Both the position numbers and the translations under genes were made by a program. A stretch of 64,000 nt of DNA from Filosporella fistucella (lineage: Eukaryota; Ascomycota; Leotiomycetes; Helotiales), in contig JAQJZZ010000011.1 of assembly GCA_030077755.1 (NCBI GenBank), positions 806,001-870,000 on the forward strand, read 5' to 3'. The notes under the pieces were generated by a model that made no database searches, was not told the DNA's origin, and worked only from the letters and a program-made list of their open reading frames with translations. Below, in pieces: positions 10,457 to 23,050 of the stretch (positions are counted from its first letter, which is position 1; each line of letters opens with the position of its first letter).

Positions 10457-11550
10457 TGATATGTAAGATTCAGTACCTTTTCTTCTTCGAGTAAGTAAAG
10501 ATGTTGTTTTCTTCTATATGACAATAGATACCCAATCAATTTCTATAATTTCTACAATGGGTTTCAAAGTCTTGGTATCACAAGTGATATGAACGAAAAA
10601 CATAGCAATTTAGGTCGAGTCCTCAAACAACACTTGAAAATTTGCACCTTGCTACTCAGTAGAATGAGGAGAGCGAATAAAAAGGTTATGTACCTTCTCG
10701 AAGCAATGCAGATTCTTGATCCATGGGCTAGCCTAGATTGAAGCCACTGACTGAATCAAAATGATGAAGTGATGGAGAGGGGATAGTGTGATTTTTATCA
10801 CGTGAACCGCAAGAGATCTTTTTTTCAAGGGCTTTTCAAAACCATAACGAGTCTTGTGATTACACGCAGAGACACGAAATTTAAAGCAATACCCGAACTT
10901 CAGGATCTCAGACTCACACTCAGGGTCCCAGTTCACAGCTGCAAAGGAATGGTTCAACATCCGAAACTTTTCGGATCGCGCACCAATTCAGGTTGCATAT
11001 AGAAATGAGGCCTTGGAGGGATATATTTTTGTTCTCTAAAGGAAGACAAGATTAGACATATTTATCATAAATTTACTTCCCATTTCTTTGAGATTGAAGC
11101 TAAATAAAATCAAGATGTTATAGGTAAGTTCCAAGTTTCAGCATCACGTGTAAGTCCCACAAGCACGAAAAGGAGGTTATCCGAGTCCCACATCACAGCA
11201 CTTTATCCCTGCCCGGCATCTGCACATGTCTTGGGCACCATCGGATAATGTCACGTCTGAATAAGTGGTTATTTCATCTCCTATATATCTCTGTTAATCC
11301 TTGAGTCTAATTTCAATTTGTTGGTCTTTTGTGATATCAAATCGAGCGAGACTTCGTGTTGCATTTTGAGCAATCATACCCGGCGATCAATACCAGAACG
11401 CTCGAGTGGGCTGACTGCGCGACTTGACCCCGCTAACCCAGGAGGCAAGGAGTTTTAAAGTTGGTCTGTTGATGAGGAGTTCAGAGGATTCATTCATACC
11501 TTATTTTGATTATACGTATTTGAAGTTGCTCGTGGCTACAGCCTTTGAAC
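10457..11550. other. Intergenic region, 1.1 kb
   Basis: It contains the 3' flank of the RING gene and the promoter of the carboxylesterase. A TATATATC stretch lies near 11282. Short ORFs here look like chance. No repeat is recognised. Confidence 0.5.
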
Positions 11551-13350
11551 ATGGCAGAAGTATTGTCACATCCTCAGCTAGGAGAGGTCAGAGGCAAAGC
11601 AGGAGATAGTGTAGTCCAATTCCTGGGAATTAAGTACGCATCTGTCAAAGATCTTTTCGCTCCAAGTAAGCTGTGCGACTACAGCGAGGGAAATGGCATT
11701 GATGGGACGAAACTGGGGTAAGTTCGATGTAGAAATGGAGGAACATGCAATTGACGATATACATAGTCCAATGGCTCTAGGCCCGAAAGCGTGGGATATG
11801 GAATTCGTCTTCATTCAAAAGTCACTACCTATGCCAGAAATGACGATGTGTGAGCTTGAAGGATTGAATCTCAATATCACCATTCCACTAATGGATGGAA
11901 AACATCCTGGTTCAGAGCAAAAATTACCTGTTTTTGTGTTTGTCCATGGGGGAGGCTTTGGTCTCGGATCAAATGCATGGCCACAGTACGACCAAGGGAA
12001 AATTGTTAAGTTGTCTGCTGAATTGGGATTTCCTGTAATTGGCGTGGGAATTAAGTAGGCTTCTTTCCCCCATATTCTTGATATTGGTTATTGACGATAG
12101 CAGCTATCGTGTTGGTGCACCTGGGTTCTTGACTTCTGAGGAAATGCGTGCAGAAGGATACGAGGCCAATAATGGCCTCAAAGACCAGATTAATGCGTTT
12201 CGCTGGATTCACAAATTTATCGGCGGCTTTGGTGGAGACCCAGAGAACGTCACTTTCGTTGGGGAGAGTGCAGGTTCAGGTACGTTCACGTGTAAATCTT
12301 TTCCTGTAAGGAGAGCTCATCCTCTATGCAGCGTCTGGATCTCTTCTGCTTCATTCGAAAGAACCACTCTTCCAGAAATATATCAGCATGTCTGGCACTT
12401 CACTAATGATGAAACCACTACCTCCTCCGGTCTCGGAATTTGCTTACGCCTCAGCCATGCAAGCTATTGGGCTCGAGGGACTCTCTGGATCTGAGAGGGT
12501 AAAAGCTCTGATCGAAACATCCCCAGAGAAACTACTTGCCTTGCCTCAACTTCCTTTGTTGCCGGTGATAGACAATAGTCTCATTCCAGATCATTTGACT
12601 TTTGCCCAAGTATCTGAAAAGAGCGATATAGCTCATCTGCCTGGGAGGAAGTGGTGCACCGATTTGTTCATTGGCGACTGCCAATTCGATGTGAGTTACC
12701 CCACCTTACCCCAAAGTACCCCGCACTAAAACGTCAAACAGGGTTCAATCCTCTCATTCATGCTTGGAGAAAAGACAAAACATGTGGCAAAAGGATTTTG
12801 CGACTCGATCGAACAGACACTTGCAGCAATCCCTCACGGCGCAGAGAAACTTCGACACGCTTACAAAATTACCGCCGAGCTTGAGGATTCAATTGCACTT
12901 CGCAATGTTCTCCAATTCGCCACAGATATAGGTTTCTTTGCCCCCGCTGTAACATTTGCCCAAGGCTGGCCCGGGAAAGCATATCTATACCATTTCAACG
13001 AGGGTAACCCTTGGGAAGGAGAATGGAAAGGCGATGCGACTCATGTTCTGGACATTGCATATGTTTTCCAAAATTATAACGACGAGTTGAAGTCTGATCA
13101 AAAGAAAGTCGCTATCAGCTTTGCTACCGATTTCATCAAATTCATGAATGGAAAACTAGACTGCAAGACGTTTGGGGAGGTTCAAGGGGCGCTTGTATAT
13201 GGACCTAGCGCTGATGGAAAGGCTGTGGAATATGTAGAGGGTATTGCTGCGGCCGCATCCGGGAGGAAGAACACTATCATGAAACTTGGTGAGGAACTTG
13301 GCTTGGAAGAGCTGTCAGCTGCATGGGGGAATTTCTTGAGTGGGAATTGA
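11551..13350 (+). CDS. Type-B carboxylesterase/lipase
   Basis: Five exons (11551-11717, 11767-12054, 12104-12279, 12332-12690, 12742-13350) with introns of about 50 nt give about 532 residues. MAEVLSHPQLGEVRG at the start and FLGIKYA soon after are typical of the family. The oxyanion-hole segment is HGGGFGLGSN; the nucleophile elbow is GESAGS, split by the third intron; DATHVLDIAYVFQNY near the C-terminus probably holds the catalytic His. There is no clear signal peptide, so a cytosolic esterase is likely; the substrate cannot be read from sequence. The gene is intact, unlike the unrelated esterase at 1.1-5 kb. Intron 4 contains the AAAGTACCCCGC motif found twice more in the window. Confidence 0.9.
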
Positions 13351-13962
13351 GCCGATATTTTCCTGAATGGTTACAAGTAATGACGGCAGTGATGATGCGG
13401 CTTGGTATTTCAGCCCTGCACCGTTAGCTTGTTAAGTCCGCGGTAAAGAAGTTTTGGGCATTTATGTAGAACGGCCTACTATCCGCTTTAGCTCAAGTGC
13501 TTACAATCTACTCCCTACATGGAACCGATTATACAGGTCAGAATCATGATATCGAAATGAAAAAAATTTCTCTAAATGCATATTTTCAATCGGTTTGACT
13601 CATCTGCATTCTTCACCTTTGATGATTGACTCATAATGAGCAACGAACAATAAGATAACCTCCCTTGTAAAAATTCCCCTATTGTATCAAAACCTTACTG
13701 CGTAAAGTGCGCTCCGACACTAACCCCTCTAACAGCTTATGCGGGTCCAAAATGGCCCCCAATTTATTGGAGCTATAATCCTGGTGGCACAGCAGCACCA
13801 CCGAGATGAGGTCTATGCTTAGCTTACCTATTAATAATTCAAGGCTGAGAGCGATAACTGAAAAGGATTTCCCATCATATTTCTTCTTGCTTCTTCACGT
13901 TCATCGTGAATCAAGTACACTTTATATTTAAGGGACGCGAGATTGCGACAGCACTGTCAGAC
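13351..13962. other. Intergenic region, 0.6 kb
   Basis: Between the esterase stop and the membrane-protein start. The last 60 bases are T/C-rich, as is common before fungal start codons. No other feature was seen. Confidence 0.5.
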
Positions 13963-15752
13963 ATGCACCCCGTCGAAGCGATTCCCGTTCGGGCCGTTCC
14001 GACAACGCCAAACCCCGAAACTGCCCCACTGAAGGAGGAGAGGCAACCACAACGATTGCCTAGATCATACATCGCAGCAGCGAAAGGATATATATTTGCT
14101 CTTTCATCTACACTCATCCCAACAGTCAGAGCACAGGACTTAGTACCCGTTGATTGCAAAATCGATCAAGGTCTCGCCCAAGCTGGAAAACCGTTTAATT
14201 TCAATAACTGGCTGAACCGTGCTCTCTGCATACGCAGAGGTCATGTCTATGATCAATGTCGTGTCAATCTCGAAGATGTGCTCGGAAACCTAGATCAGGT
14301 CCATCAGACGGAATATGGAGCTTCAGCCGGTGTTCTAGCGCTACTTCCTACCATCGGAGCACTCTTCGGTTCTCCGACGTCTGAGATATGGACTTTAATG
14401 ACTGTTCTCCCGTTTGGTGGAATCCTGGCTATGATGAATTCCTTTGGAGGTGCTATTATGCCTAGTAGTCTTTCTGACTTTACGTTGGCGAACGATCGTA
14501 TTATGATGTCTGATGAAACGACCGAGGAACGGAGTAAGAGTGACATGGCGGAGCATGATGCGGAAGATGGAGAGCCATATGATGTTTTGGCTGTACAGAG
14601 AAAGAAACTGTCATCTATGTGTCGGAAGATACAATCGAGAATTTCTCAGGTTGATAAACCCGGATTGCCACGAACGACTCTGGTGGCAGGTATTGTTGCG
14701 ATGCTGTTACTTTTCTGCGGAGCTCAGATCTCTATTGGCATAGTGGAAGCCGGTTCGGTTTACTCGAATGGCTGTACATATAACTGGTGGTTCCATGTGT
14801 AAGTCTATTCCTCTCTTTTAATCCTTCCAATAGCTTGATTTTACACCGCCTTAATGAGCCATTTCACTATTCACTCCCCCGTCCTAGTTCCCAGCTAATA
14901 ATCTATAGATGGTATCTTGCAGGTAAGACATATTATGCCCACTTACAGCTTGTAGATACCGATCTCTAATAAATCCCAGTGACAGTAGCAAGTCTCCTCG
15001 ATGCCTGGGCCAATCTCCCATTCGAGCGCCACTGGAAACTCTACCTCACAGGCGTACCCTACGACATCGAAGTCAGCGGCGGCAAAGCCGTAACCGTAAA
15101 CGATTCCGACTCCATCTCCTCCGAACCCATCCTCAATCTCGACCGTAAAAACCTCGTCAAAATCCGAGCTGCATCTCTCAGACTCACAGGTTCTACCCTA
15201 AAAACTGAACACAGAAACTCGGTCCTAGTCATTGTCTCCGTCGCCTTGAAGCAACGAACTACATTCCAAAATCTCTTCCCCATCTTCACAAAAGCAGCAA
15301 ATATCACAGTCTTCGTCTTCGGTACATGTGTTTTCTCCGCAGTCTCTCTCCTCGCTATGCCCATGGCGCAATTAGTCCTCATGCTCGTCGCTACCGCCGG
15401 TGTCGGATCGCGCAGTATCTGCACTGGAATTATCTCCTTGATATCCAAGAGCGAGCCGATGGTTCATGTTATCACAGATAATAATGAGGATGCGATGGCT
15501 GTATTGACAGAAGTCTTTGCGTTGCAAGAGAGATCTAGAACGAAATTCCAGGTTGAGTTGCAGGGACATGTGTTTGCGGAGGGGAAGAGAGTAGCGATGA
15601 GAAGTAGATGGTGGAGGAGAGTTTTGGGCGTTATGGCTAGTCCGTATGATTTGCGGAAGGCGAGTGGGTTGGTTGGGAGGGAGGAAGAAAGGGTGGGGTT
15701 GAATGGGAGTTCAGAAGGGGAGTTCGAGATGATGGGAAGGAGTGAGAGGTGA
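13963..15752 (+). CDS. Multi-pass membrane protein with a 14-nt microexon
   Basis: Three exons: 13963-14798, a 14-nt exon 14909-14922, and 14980-15752. They give about 540 residues. The microexon is supported because it keeps the frame (FHV-WYLA-VTVASLL) and has consensus borders (ATAG before it, GTAAGA after it). ATG 13963 is the first true ATG; the frame is open a little further upstream through a GTG. Hydrophobic segments lie at about residues 120-140, 150-175, 245-272, 278-300 and 405-460. Between segments two and three is an acidic, Met-rich cytosolic loop. The family is not recognised; it resembles other large fungus-specific membrane proteins. The C-terminal tail is Gly/Glu-rich and probably disordered. 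Confidence 0.68.
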
Positions 15753-16226
15753 TGTGGTTTGCTTCAGAACAAATCACGACTGATTTTCGAGCTCTGAGTT
15801 GGGGAATTTGGGAATTTTTGGTTCACAGTCGCGCACAGATATCCCATGACATAATTCCATCTCATTCAATCTCTTGTAGCCTCGTGTATATTTTTCCTGC
15901 CCATACAAATCGCTGCCTCCCATTAGGTGTGCCAATTCACTAGGTACCAATTCTTTGCCCCCAGCGGCGTGATCACCCTCAATTTGTCCTCAACTCAGCC
16001 AAACTTACTGAGCATTATCCACCCAAATATGCTCCCCTCCCTCAATCTACACACGTTCAATAAATTGGTGAATTTAGGGCCCGACTCCCAATCTGCAAAC
16101 CTTGAACCAAATTTGAGTGCTCTTGGATCTGCGTAAGTAACCTGATATCTCATTAAGTATATTCATTACGTCCCTCAAATTTTGCAGATCTTCATACCCG
16201 AAGAAATCCTTCCCTACACTAAGAAC
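15753..16226. other. Convergent intergenic region, 0.47 kb
   Basis: This is the 3' side of both neighbours, which converge here. No gene or repeat is recognised. Confidence 0.5.
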
Positions 16227-18482
16227 TCAATTCATCACAGCCCTCGCCGTCTCCCTAACACCCATCACTCCACCCTCCTTCACCAAACCCCTTCTCCTCC
16301 TCTCCTCCACCTCCCTCGTAACAGGACAATACCGATCCCCACACCCACATCCCTCAACATCCACCCTCTCATCATCTTCCCCAACCACACACTCATGTTC
16401 CTCTCTATTCAACATACATTCCCTATCAATACACACACAAGCTCCCACTGGCTCCTCATTGTATCCTTTACATATATGATGCGGACTAAACAAATGACAT
16501 GTCTGTATCACTGTAGGATCGATACACGCGAATGGAGTGGGTAAATGGTGGTGATGATAAGGACCAATTTGGTTTTTGCGACGTTTAATTCGTCGCTGTT
16601 TGTTGGAGTTTTGGCCGGCTTGTAGAGCGGCTGGGAGGGCGGCGAGTGCTGTGAGGGCGGTCAGGGGAAGGAGTTTGCGTTTTATGTGGCTGTTGCTGTC
16701 GGGACTGGGAGAATTGGTTAGAGTTGGTTGATCGCCTACACTGGTGCCCATTTCTGAGGGGCTGCCTCCACTGTAGCCGTTTCCTCCTCCTCCACCTCCA
16801 CCTCCACCTCCTCCTGATCCACTACCGCCATAACCTGGACCGCTAGGGGAGTATGGTGTGTAAGTCTGAGGTGTTGCGGGTGTGATGCCGTACCCAGATG
16901 TATTTGGCGCAAAACCGCTTGGAGCTAGCGATGTTGAGCTCAACTCGCTGGTGGGTGGCATGCCTCCCCAAGATTGAGGATAAGGTTGGGTGGAAGGATT
17001 GTGATATTGTGGTGTTGTTTGCATTTGAGGCGGATAGCCTTGCGTTTGAGGCGGAGGATAACCATGAGCATTTGGAGGGTATCCTTGAGGCTGCGGAGGA
17101 TATCCCATGCTTGAATGTGGAGAGTATGGCTGGCTATATCTATCTGAAGAAGACTGTGGCGAAGACGGATACTTATCGTTTGTAGGCGCTGGCCCACCCA
17201 GCCCGCCTGCGGCAACTACAACCGGAGCAAGAGGTTCTTTTCTCCCATGATGCCATTTCAGACACCATTTGAGGAAAGTGAGTGCAAATCCGAGGACGAA
17301 GAATGCAGCACCTATTCCAATGCCAATCTTGGCTCCGAGTGAGAGACCGCTCGACTGATTCGTAGTATTTCCTGTGCCATTTGTCGAGTTTCCGGGATTA
17401 CTTTGATTCACAGCAGTTGCTGAAGCACTTGACGTTGAATCAGCTCGCTGGCTACTGGTTGGTGTCTTTGCCGTTGTGGTCGTTTTGGTTGTTGTGGTTG
17501 AAGTCTCCTTTATTGGTAGAGTGCTCTCAATGATAAGAGTCGAAGGAATAGTAATGGCATTCACGACCGTTGTAAACTTGGTTTGGAAACTGGTGACTGT
17601 CAAGTAAGCGGTTGTCGAGGAGTAAAAAGTGAAAGTAGCATATGAAGTAACGGTTCTTGCTGGACTTGCTCGTTTGGCGATAAGACCAATATTTTGAAGC
17701 CTCAATGAAAGAAGCTCTGTGTTTGGAGAAGAGGAGTCGATGGGCGTCGGAACGCTTTGGATAATCTTCGAAGTTGAGATTTGAGCAGGCAGTACAGATT
17801 GTGCGACCTCCTGAGGTTGAGCTGTGCGCTTTTCGTTGTCGTGCGTTGTGGTCGTACGCTTCAGCAACTTCACTCTCCCAGCGGTGACAGGTTGAATCAG
17901 GGTCGTAGTTGAGACGTATGTTGCCGTGCTATATACGGTCGAGAGATATGTTGATACTTGTGTGTAATAATAATAACTCGTTGACCACGATGTATAAGAG
18001 TAATAGCTTGTGATTCTGTGTTCTGGTCAGCATATTGCCCACAAATTCGCCATGGATTAAATCATTAGCCAGACTCACGTTGCAAATACGCATCCGTTTG
18101 CGTCGCATCCTTCGCCATTCCAGCAGCATCCATTTGCAGACCCTGCACAGCACACAGCACCATTTTCGCAACATCTAATGCCTGAGGGATGCGGCGGACA
18201 ACAGACTTGTAGTTTGCAATCTGGACAAATGCCCGTCCCACAAGACACCTGCTTACAAGTCTGTCTCCTTGCCAACCTTACCAGGGAAAATGCTGGGTTT
18301 GGAGAGTTACCAGACGCAATTTTGGGTATTGGTCGCGGCACCTTTATCGCCGCCACTGCAGAAGGGCCTACAAGGCTCAGAGCCTCGGGAGAGCTCAGGT
18401 CTTGGAGACCCAGATACTCTGACGAAGAGGGTATGATTACGTGTAAGGCAGCATTGACGAGCGAAAGAAGAGATGACAACAT
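16227..18482 (-). CDS. Cys-rich, Ser/Thr-rich single-pass surface protein
   Basis: Two exons, 18482-18079 and 18015-16227 (63-nt intron), give about 730 residues. Layout: a hydrophobic N-terminus consistent with a signal peptide; a knot-like Cys-rich block at about 73-132 (CPDC, QVCCPP, IRCCENGAVCC, NGCCWNGEGC); a Tyr/Ser/Thr-rich stalk; one membrane segment near 364-390 (LGAKIGIGIGAAFFVLGFAL); and a Pro/Gln/Gly-rich cytoplasmic tail with a run of eleven glycines. This is the plan of fungal wall-stress sensors and related surface proteins. Unusually, the frame continues past the tail into a hydrophobic stretch (LLPLTALTALAALPAALQAG) and a second Cys-rich block with CVCIDREC and GCGCGDRYC. A missed intron or a fused gene could explain this. 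The function is inferred only from layout. Confidence 0.7.
16783..16817 (-). repeat. CCT/CCA triplet run coding for polyglycine
   Basis: On the plus strand this reads as a run of CCT and CCA triplets; on the coding strand it encodes eleven consecutive Gly. It lies inside the cytoplasmic tail of the surface protein and is likely to vary in length between strains. Confidence 0.8.
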
Positions 18483-20213
18483 CTTCGCAGGCTTGGAAGC
18501 TCATTAACACCGCTTGGTGATGCCAAACAATGTGAGAGGAAGCGAGGAATCTCTTTGTTAAAACAATACCTTGGACAGAGCCTCAGCAAAATGTTGAACT
18601 CATGATAATCCAGTTTATCCAGCAAGGATCATGCATCACCAGACAATCGTGCAGAAGGATTCTTGAAGGAAAGAAAGCATTTGAGCGAAGGAGAATGTCG
18701 TTAAAACGCCACCGGGAGAACTCTACGATCAACAACGCCTTGAAGGATCGCATTGCAGCAGAACTGGGCGAAAGACAAATTGCAAGTGGTTACCACTGCA
18801 GATGTCAACGATGAGATGTGATGAAAATTCCTGTTCTCGCATACAGATTGACTTGGGGGCCGCTCAGCCGCACCGAACCAAGACAAAGGCTTTCCAATCG
18901 CGACTGGTGTGGAATATTCGATCGACGACTGTGCCGCTCAAATAGTTATGGGAAGGATCGTTATCTGATGAGGATCGATTAGTGATCTTATCTTCCACCT
19001 ATTGCAGACGTTCGCAATACGGAAGAGTGTGTTTGCGACAAAAGGAAGAGGTTGAATTTGGCACAAGCCTGAACAGGGTGGGGCTCGCTTGCCATGATGC
19101 TTCTCCATCTCTATCTGCATGTTTTAGACATCTATCCAAGATGTCAGGTACCAGAGAGATTTACTGTATCGAGTTAAACTGTTGTAAAACAATTATACTT
19201 TGGACTAAAGGCATCCCAATTGCTTGTCGAGAAACCGTTTGAAGAGACTCCATAGCTCCTTATTTTCAAGAAGCATGTCCCGATCATCTTCTCAATTTCT
19301 GTGCTCCTTGTTCAGACATTGCGAGAGCCCAGTGGACGTGCTTCTTCCAGCATATCCTCAGAAACTTATAGTAAGTCATCCTCAGCTGAACAAGACCGAA
19401 GGCGTAAGTATAAGAAAGGAACGAGTTCAACCCGGGAAGCTGCAAGGAAACTCTATGTTGCCTATATACTTGTACTAATTCTCCAATGTTGAATAGATTG
19501 AGCCAACAAGTACCTTGATTAATCTTGCGCCATACTCGCTGTCGTGCAGTATTATCCATACGACATGTACAAGTACAGACAGAATCTCATTACTCTGGGC
19601 CGAGAAACACAACCGCATTGGCTTCCCGGCAGATCTAGGCTATTATACTACCAACATCGGAATAATATTGCCGAACTACCACGCTTTGTGAAAATCGTGT
19701 AATGCTCAAGAAAAGGCTAGATGCTATGTAAGACTTTTGTCAGATAAAGCTGTGGGGTATTGTGGAGGTGTTATTGTGGGACAATATGCCTCCAAAAGTA
19801 CCCCGCGATCAGAGCTTCAGGGCTTCGCTCCCCAATATCGGGGAGGGTTTCTGCTGCGGCGGGGGATTTCCCTACCCACTAGGCCCTACAACTCGCTACA
19901 ATAGGGGAGGAATCATGCTATGGCGGGGGGTCCCCACTCGCTTGGCATCCAACATCAGCGTAATTCAAAGGGAAATAATATCCTCTACGCACATTTGTGG
20001 CACACGAAACTTTATGATCCGGTTCTTTCCATGGCTTTACTGGAAGTTGCGGGGTTGGCAAGTTCATATAAGATGACATGTGCCGTTCTGCGAGGTTCCC
20101 TCCCTTTATATCTCCTTCAATTCCTCTCCTCCTTTCCGAATTCTAAGTCCTCTGACCCCGAATCGAAATATCAAGAGTTCTAATTGTGACTTGTCACATC
20201 TCCACCGATCAAT
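18483..20213. other. Intergenic region, 1.7 kb, hmgA promoter side
   Basis: Divergent promoters of the surface-protein gene (minus) and homogentisate dioxygenase (plus). Several ORFs up to about 100 codons occur but none shows family resemblance. GC-rich patches at 19795-19960 include an AAAGTACCCCGC motif and an inverted repeat. No transposon ends were found. Confidence 0.5.
19828..19845. promoter_or_regulatory. Inverted repeat CTCCCC-N6-GGGGAG upstream of hmgA
   Basis: Perfect 6-bp arms around AATATC, about 370 bp upstream of the homogentisate dioxygenase start. Each arm contains a C4/G4 core of the kind bound by fungal C2H2 stress or carbon-repression factors. Binding is inferred, not shown. 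Confidence 0.35.
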
Positions 20214-21913
20214 ATGCCTGCATCAAGTTCCGAGAAACCGGATTACCAGAACATCTTCCATTGGGCTGAGACGCAGCAAGATGGAGCAATTCCCTCGTTC
20301 GCAGTGAGGAAGAATGATCCTTATCAGGTACCAAACCCTCGGGATTCGGATACCCTACCAATTACTCACAATGTTACAGTACCAAGCTGGATTCGGCAAT
20401 CAGTAATTCTCCATGAAGAATTATCTCCGTGCATCACTGATAATTAAATAGCTTCGAGTCCGAAGCCGTTCCAGGAACTATTCCACAGGGTCAGAATAGC
20501 CCCAGATGTGTTCGCTTCGGATTGTATGCAGAGCAGATGACTGCGTCTGCTTTTGTGGCACCGCGAGCTAGTAACAGAAATGCCTGGCTTTATCGAGTTC
20601 GTCCTGCGGTTGCACATGAAGGCTTCGTGGGTATTTTCCAATCTCTACTGAACATCAGACTGAGTCATGTGACCAGACCGACCTCCCAGATAATGAAGAT
20701 ATGGAGTCCAATTTCATGCCTATTAATCCTCGTGTACATATCTCACCTACACAACTCGCTTGGCTTCCATTCGACATCCCCACAGAAGATGGTGTTGATT
20801 TCATCGCTGGTCTCAAATCTGTTGCTGGATCTGGAGAACCAACTCTGAGGGAAGGCATAGTAACTCATGTCTATACCGCCAACACGAGCATGAAACAGAA
20901 AGCATTTGTCAACTCAGATGGGGAATTCTTAATCGTTCCACAGCAAGGAAGCCTTGATATCCAAACCGAATTTGGCCCTCTATTCGTACAGCCTGGTGAG
21001 ATCTGCGTTATTCAGCGTGGTATCAGATTCAGAGTTGAGTTGCCAGACGGACCATCACGAGGATACATACTTGAGCTATTCGGCTCAACGTTTGAAATCC
21101 CGGAATTAGGACCATTAGGAGCTAACGGCTTAGCAAATTCACGAGATTTCCTTACACCGAAGGCAAAATACGAGATCAAGAAAGAGAGATGGGAGATTGT
21201 GTACAAGCTAGGCGGCAAATTCTTCAAAAGCACACAAGGACATTCTCCCTTCGACGTCGTAGCATGGCACGGAAACTACGTAAGCTCCCTCAACCCAACA
21301 AAAATCAAAACTGAAAACTTACATACCACAGGTTCCATATAAATACGACCTCACAAAATTCGTCAACGTGGGTTCCATATCAGTAGATCACATCGACCCG
21401 TCAATCTTCTGTGTCTTAACCGCCAAATCCCGGGACCCAACCGCCCCTCTCGCCGATTTCCTAATCTTCTCTCCCCGCTGGGACGTTGCCTCTCACACTT
21501 ACCGACCACCATACTACCACCGCAACGTCGCCTCCGAACTAATGGGGCTCATCTACGGCGGCTACGGTGGGCGCTCCGACTCCTTCCAACCCGGCGGCGT
21601 GAGTTTCGAATGCGGTATGGTACCTCACGGCGTGGCGTACGAGGAATTCAAAGCTGCGAGCGCGGAACCACCGCCTGAGATGCAGATCTCGAAGGGAGCG
21701 ATCGCGTTCATGTTTGAGAGTAGTAGACCGTTTACCATTGCGGAATATGCGTGGAAGAGTAGCAAGAAACATGAGCATGAGCCGAAGATGTGGGATAATC
21801 TTGTGGATAACTTTTCGACGCATGCGAAGGAGGTGGAGGAGATTATGAGGAAGACGAGGGAGGTGAAGATTACGAATGGGCAGGAGAATGGGTTTGCTAG
21901 TGGGAGTGCGTAG
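20214..21913 (+). CDS. hmgA: Homogentisate 1,2-dioxygenase
   Basis: Five exons (20214-20327, 20380-20402, 20452-20626, 20677-21279, 21332-21913) give about 498 residues. Exon 2 is only 23 nt. The enzyme opens the ring of homogentisate to maleylacetoacetate in phenylalanine/tyrosine catabolism, using Fe(II). Family landmarks run in order: GTIPQGQNSPRCVRFGLYAEQ; NRNAWLYRVRP; SPTQLAWLPFD; NSDGEFLIVPQQG; DVVAWHGNYVPYKYDL. The iron ligands known from the human enzyme appear as the His of PYYHRN (about 368), the Glu of ASELMG (374) and the His of MVPHGVAYEEF (404). Other genes of the homogentisate cluster (fumarylacetoacetase, maleylacetoacetate isomerase) are not adjacent. Length and motifs indicate an intact gene. 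Confidence 0.95.
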
Positions 21914-22307
21914 GTGGTTGGTTTCGTGGTGGATGTTTGGTGCTCTTGTATTTTTCGGGAAATGGTGTAATTTGGATGTCCTGAAATCTGATGGATATGT
22001 GAATTTTAGCTTGAAAGCATTAGTTAACCTTATATTATGTGATCATTTCAATTAGGTCTTGAAACTGAGAGGAACTAAATGTTGCGACAAAGCCTATCTC
22101 TATCACTGGGAAGCTCTCTCGTACCACCGTCCTGGCAAAATCTCATTCCGACTCCCATCAACACCATAAATTTCAAAGCTCTTCGACACGATAGCCTTAT
22201 TGGCTACTAGCCATAGAACCACTATCCTCCCACTATAACCTCTTTATTCTTCAAACAAATATCTTTCCTTCTCTACCTCTCATCACCAACCTCATCTCGC
22301 ATCCCCC
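21914..22307. other. Convergent intergenic region, 0.4 kb
   Basis: 3' flanks of hmgA and of the small minus-strand gene. It is pyrimidine-rich towards 22240-22380. Nothing else is seen. Confidence 0.5.
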
Positions 22308-22643
22308 TCACCTACTACCGTCCCCTCCCCCATTACCATCCCTCACCCTTTCCCTTCCCCTTTCTCTCTCCCCCCTCTCAACAAGCGAATAATAACAACT
22401 CGGATTCATTGCCCAAGCCAGCAGCGTCAAGATAACACCTAATAAAAAACCAGCTATTATCATGAAGATGCCTTTTATTCTATCGGATGCAGGAAGAAGC
22501 CCTGGGGCTGTGTTTGTGTTTGTATTGGCTGTTTCTGGTGGTAGGATGAAAGTTTTAGGGATGGCGTGGGGTGTTGAGGAGATGAGTTTGGCGAGAAAGA
22601 GGAGAGTGAGGAGGATGGTTGTGGAGAGTTGGATGATTTTCAT
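22308..22643 (-). CDS. Small membrane protein with signal-like N-terminus
   Basis: 111 residues. It has a hydrophobic N-terminus (MKIIQLSTTILLTLLFLAKL), a Pro/Asn/Thr-rich stretch, one clear membrane segment near residues 58-80 (GIFMIIAGFLLGVILTLLAWAM) and a basic Arg/Glu-rich tail. The order suggests a short type-I-like or two-pass membrane protein. No family is recognised. Coding status rests on the two well-formed hydrophobic segments and on an upstream region without other genes; it could be a chance ORF. Confidence 0.45.
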   Translation of the reverse strand: MKIIQLSTTILLTLLFLAKLISSTPHAIPKTFILPPETANTNTNTAPGLLPASDRIKGIFMIIAGFLLGVILTLLAWAMNPSCYYSLVERGERERGRERVRDGNGGGDGSR

Positions 22644-23050
22644 CTTGGAGGATTTTTAGGACGTTTGGTAGTTTGAACTCGGGAGGAAAGTTCAGGGAAA
22701 AAGTGACATCCGCAGATATATGTAGGAAGCTTAGACAGAAAGTAAATCAATCAGCCTGTACATAATCACAGTGAAGTACTGACTGTGAATATGCAGTATT
22801 CCCAAACAGAGGAACCCTTTTCCGAAGAAATGAATCACGAATTCATGCACTTGTAGCAGCATTCAAAACACTCATAACTGTCGATCAACACTTCTCCCCT
22901 ATGACCCCTAAACAACAATCCTAAGCCTATCGACATTCATTGAAAATGTACAGTGTCCGTTCATGTTTGAGTGCTTGAAGGTAATTCGCTTCCCAAAATG
23001 ATAGATAGTGAGTCGGGTTTCCACTCGCTTTTTGTAGGCTGGTTAGGTTC
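22644..23050. other. Intergenic region, 0.4 kb
   Basis: Promoter side of the small minus-strand gene at 22308-22643. No further feature is recognised. Confidence 0.45.

Noticed and set aside
15059..15448. 129-residue minus-strand ORF
   Set aside because: Shadow of exon 3 of the membrane-protein gene.
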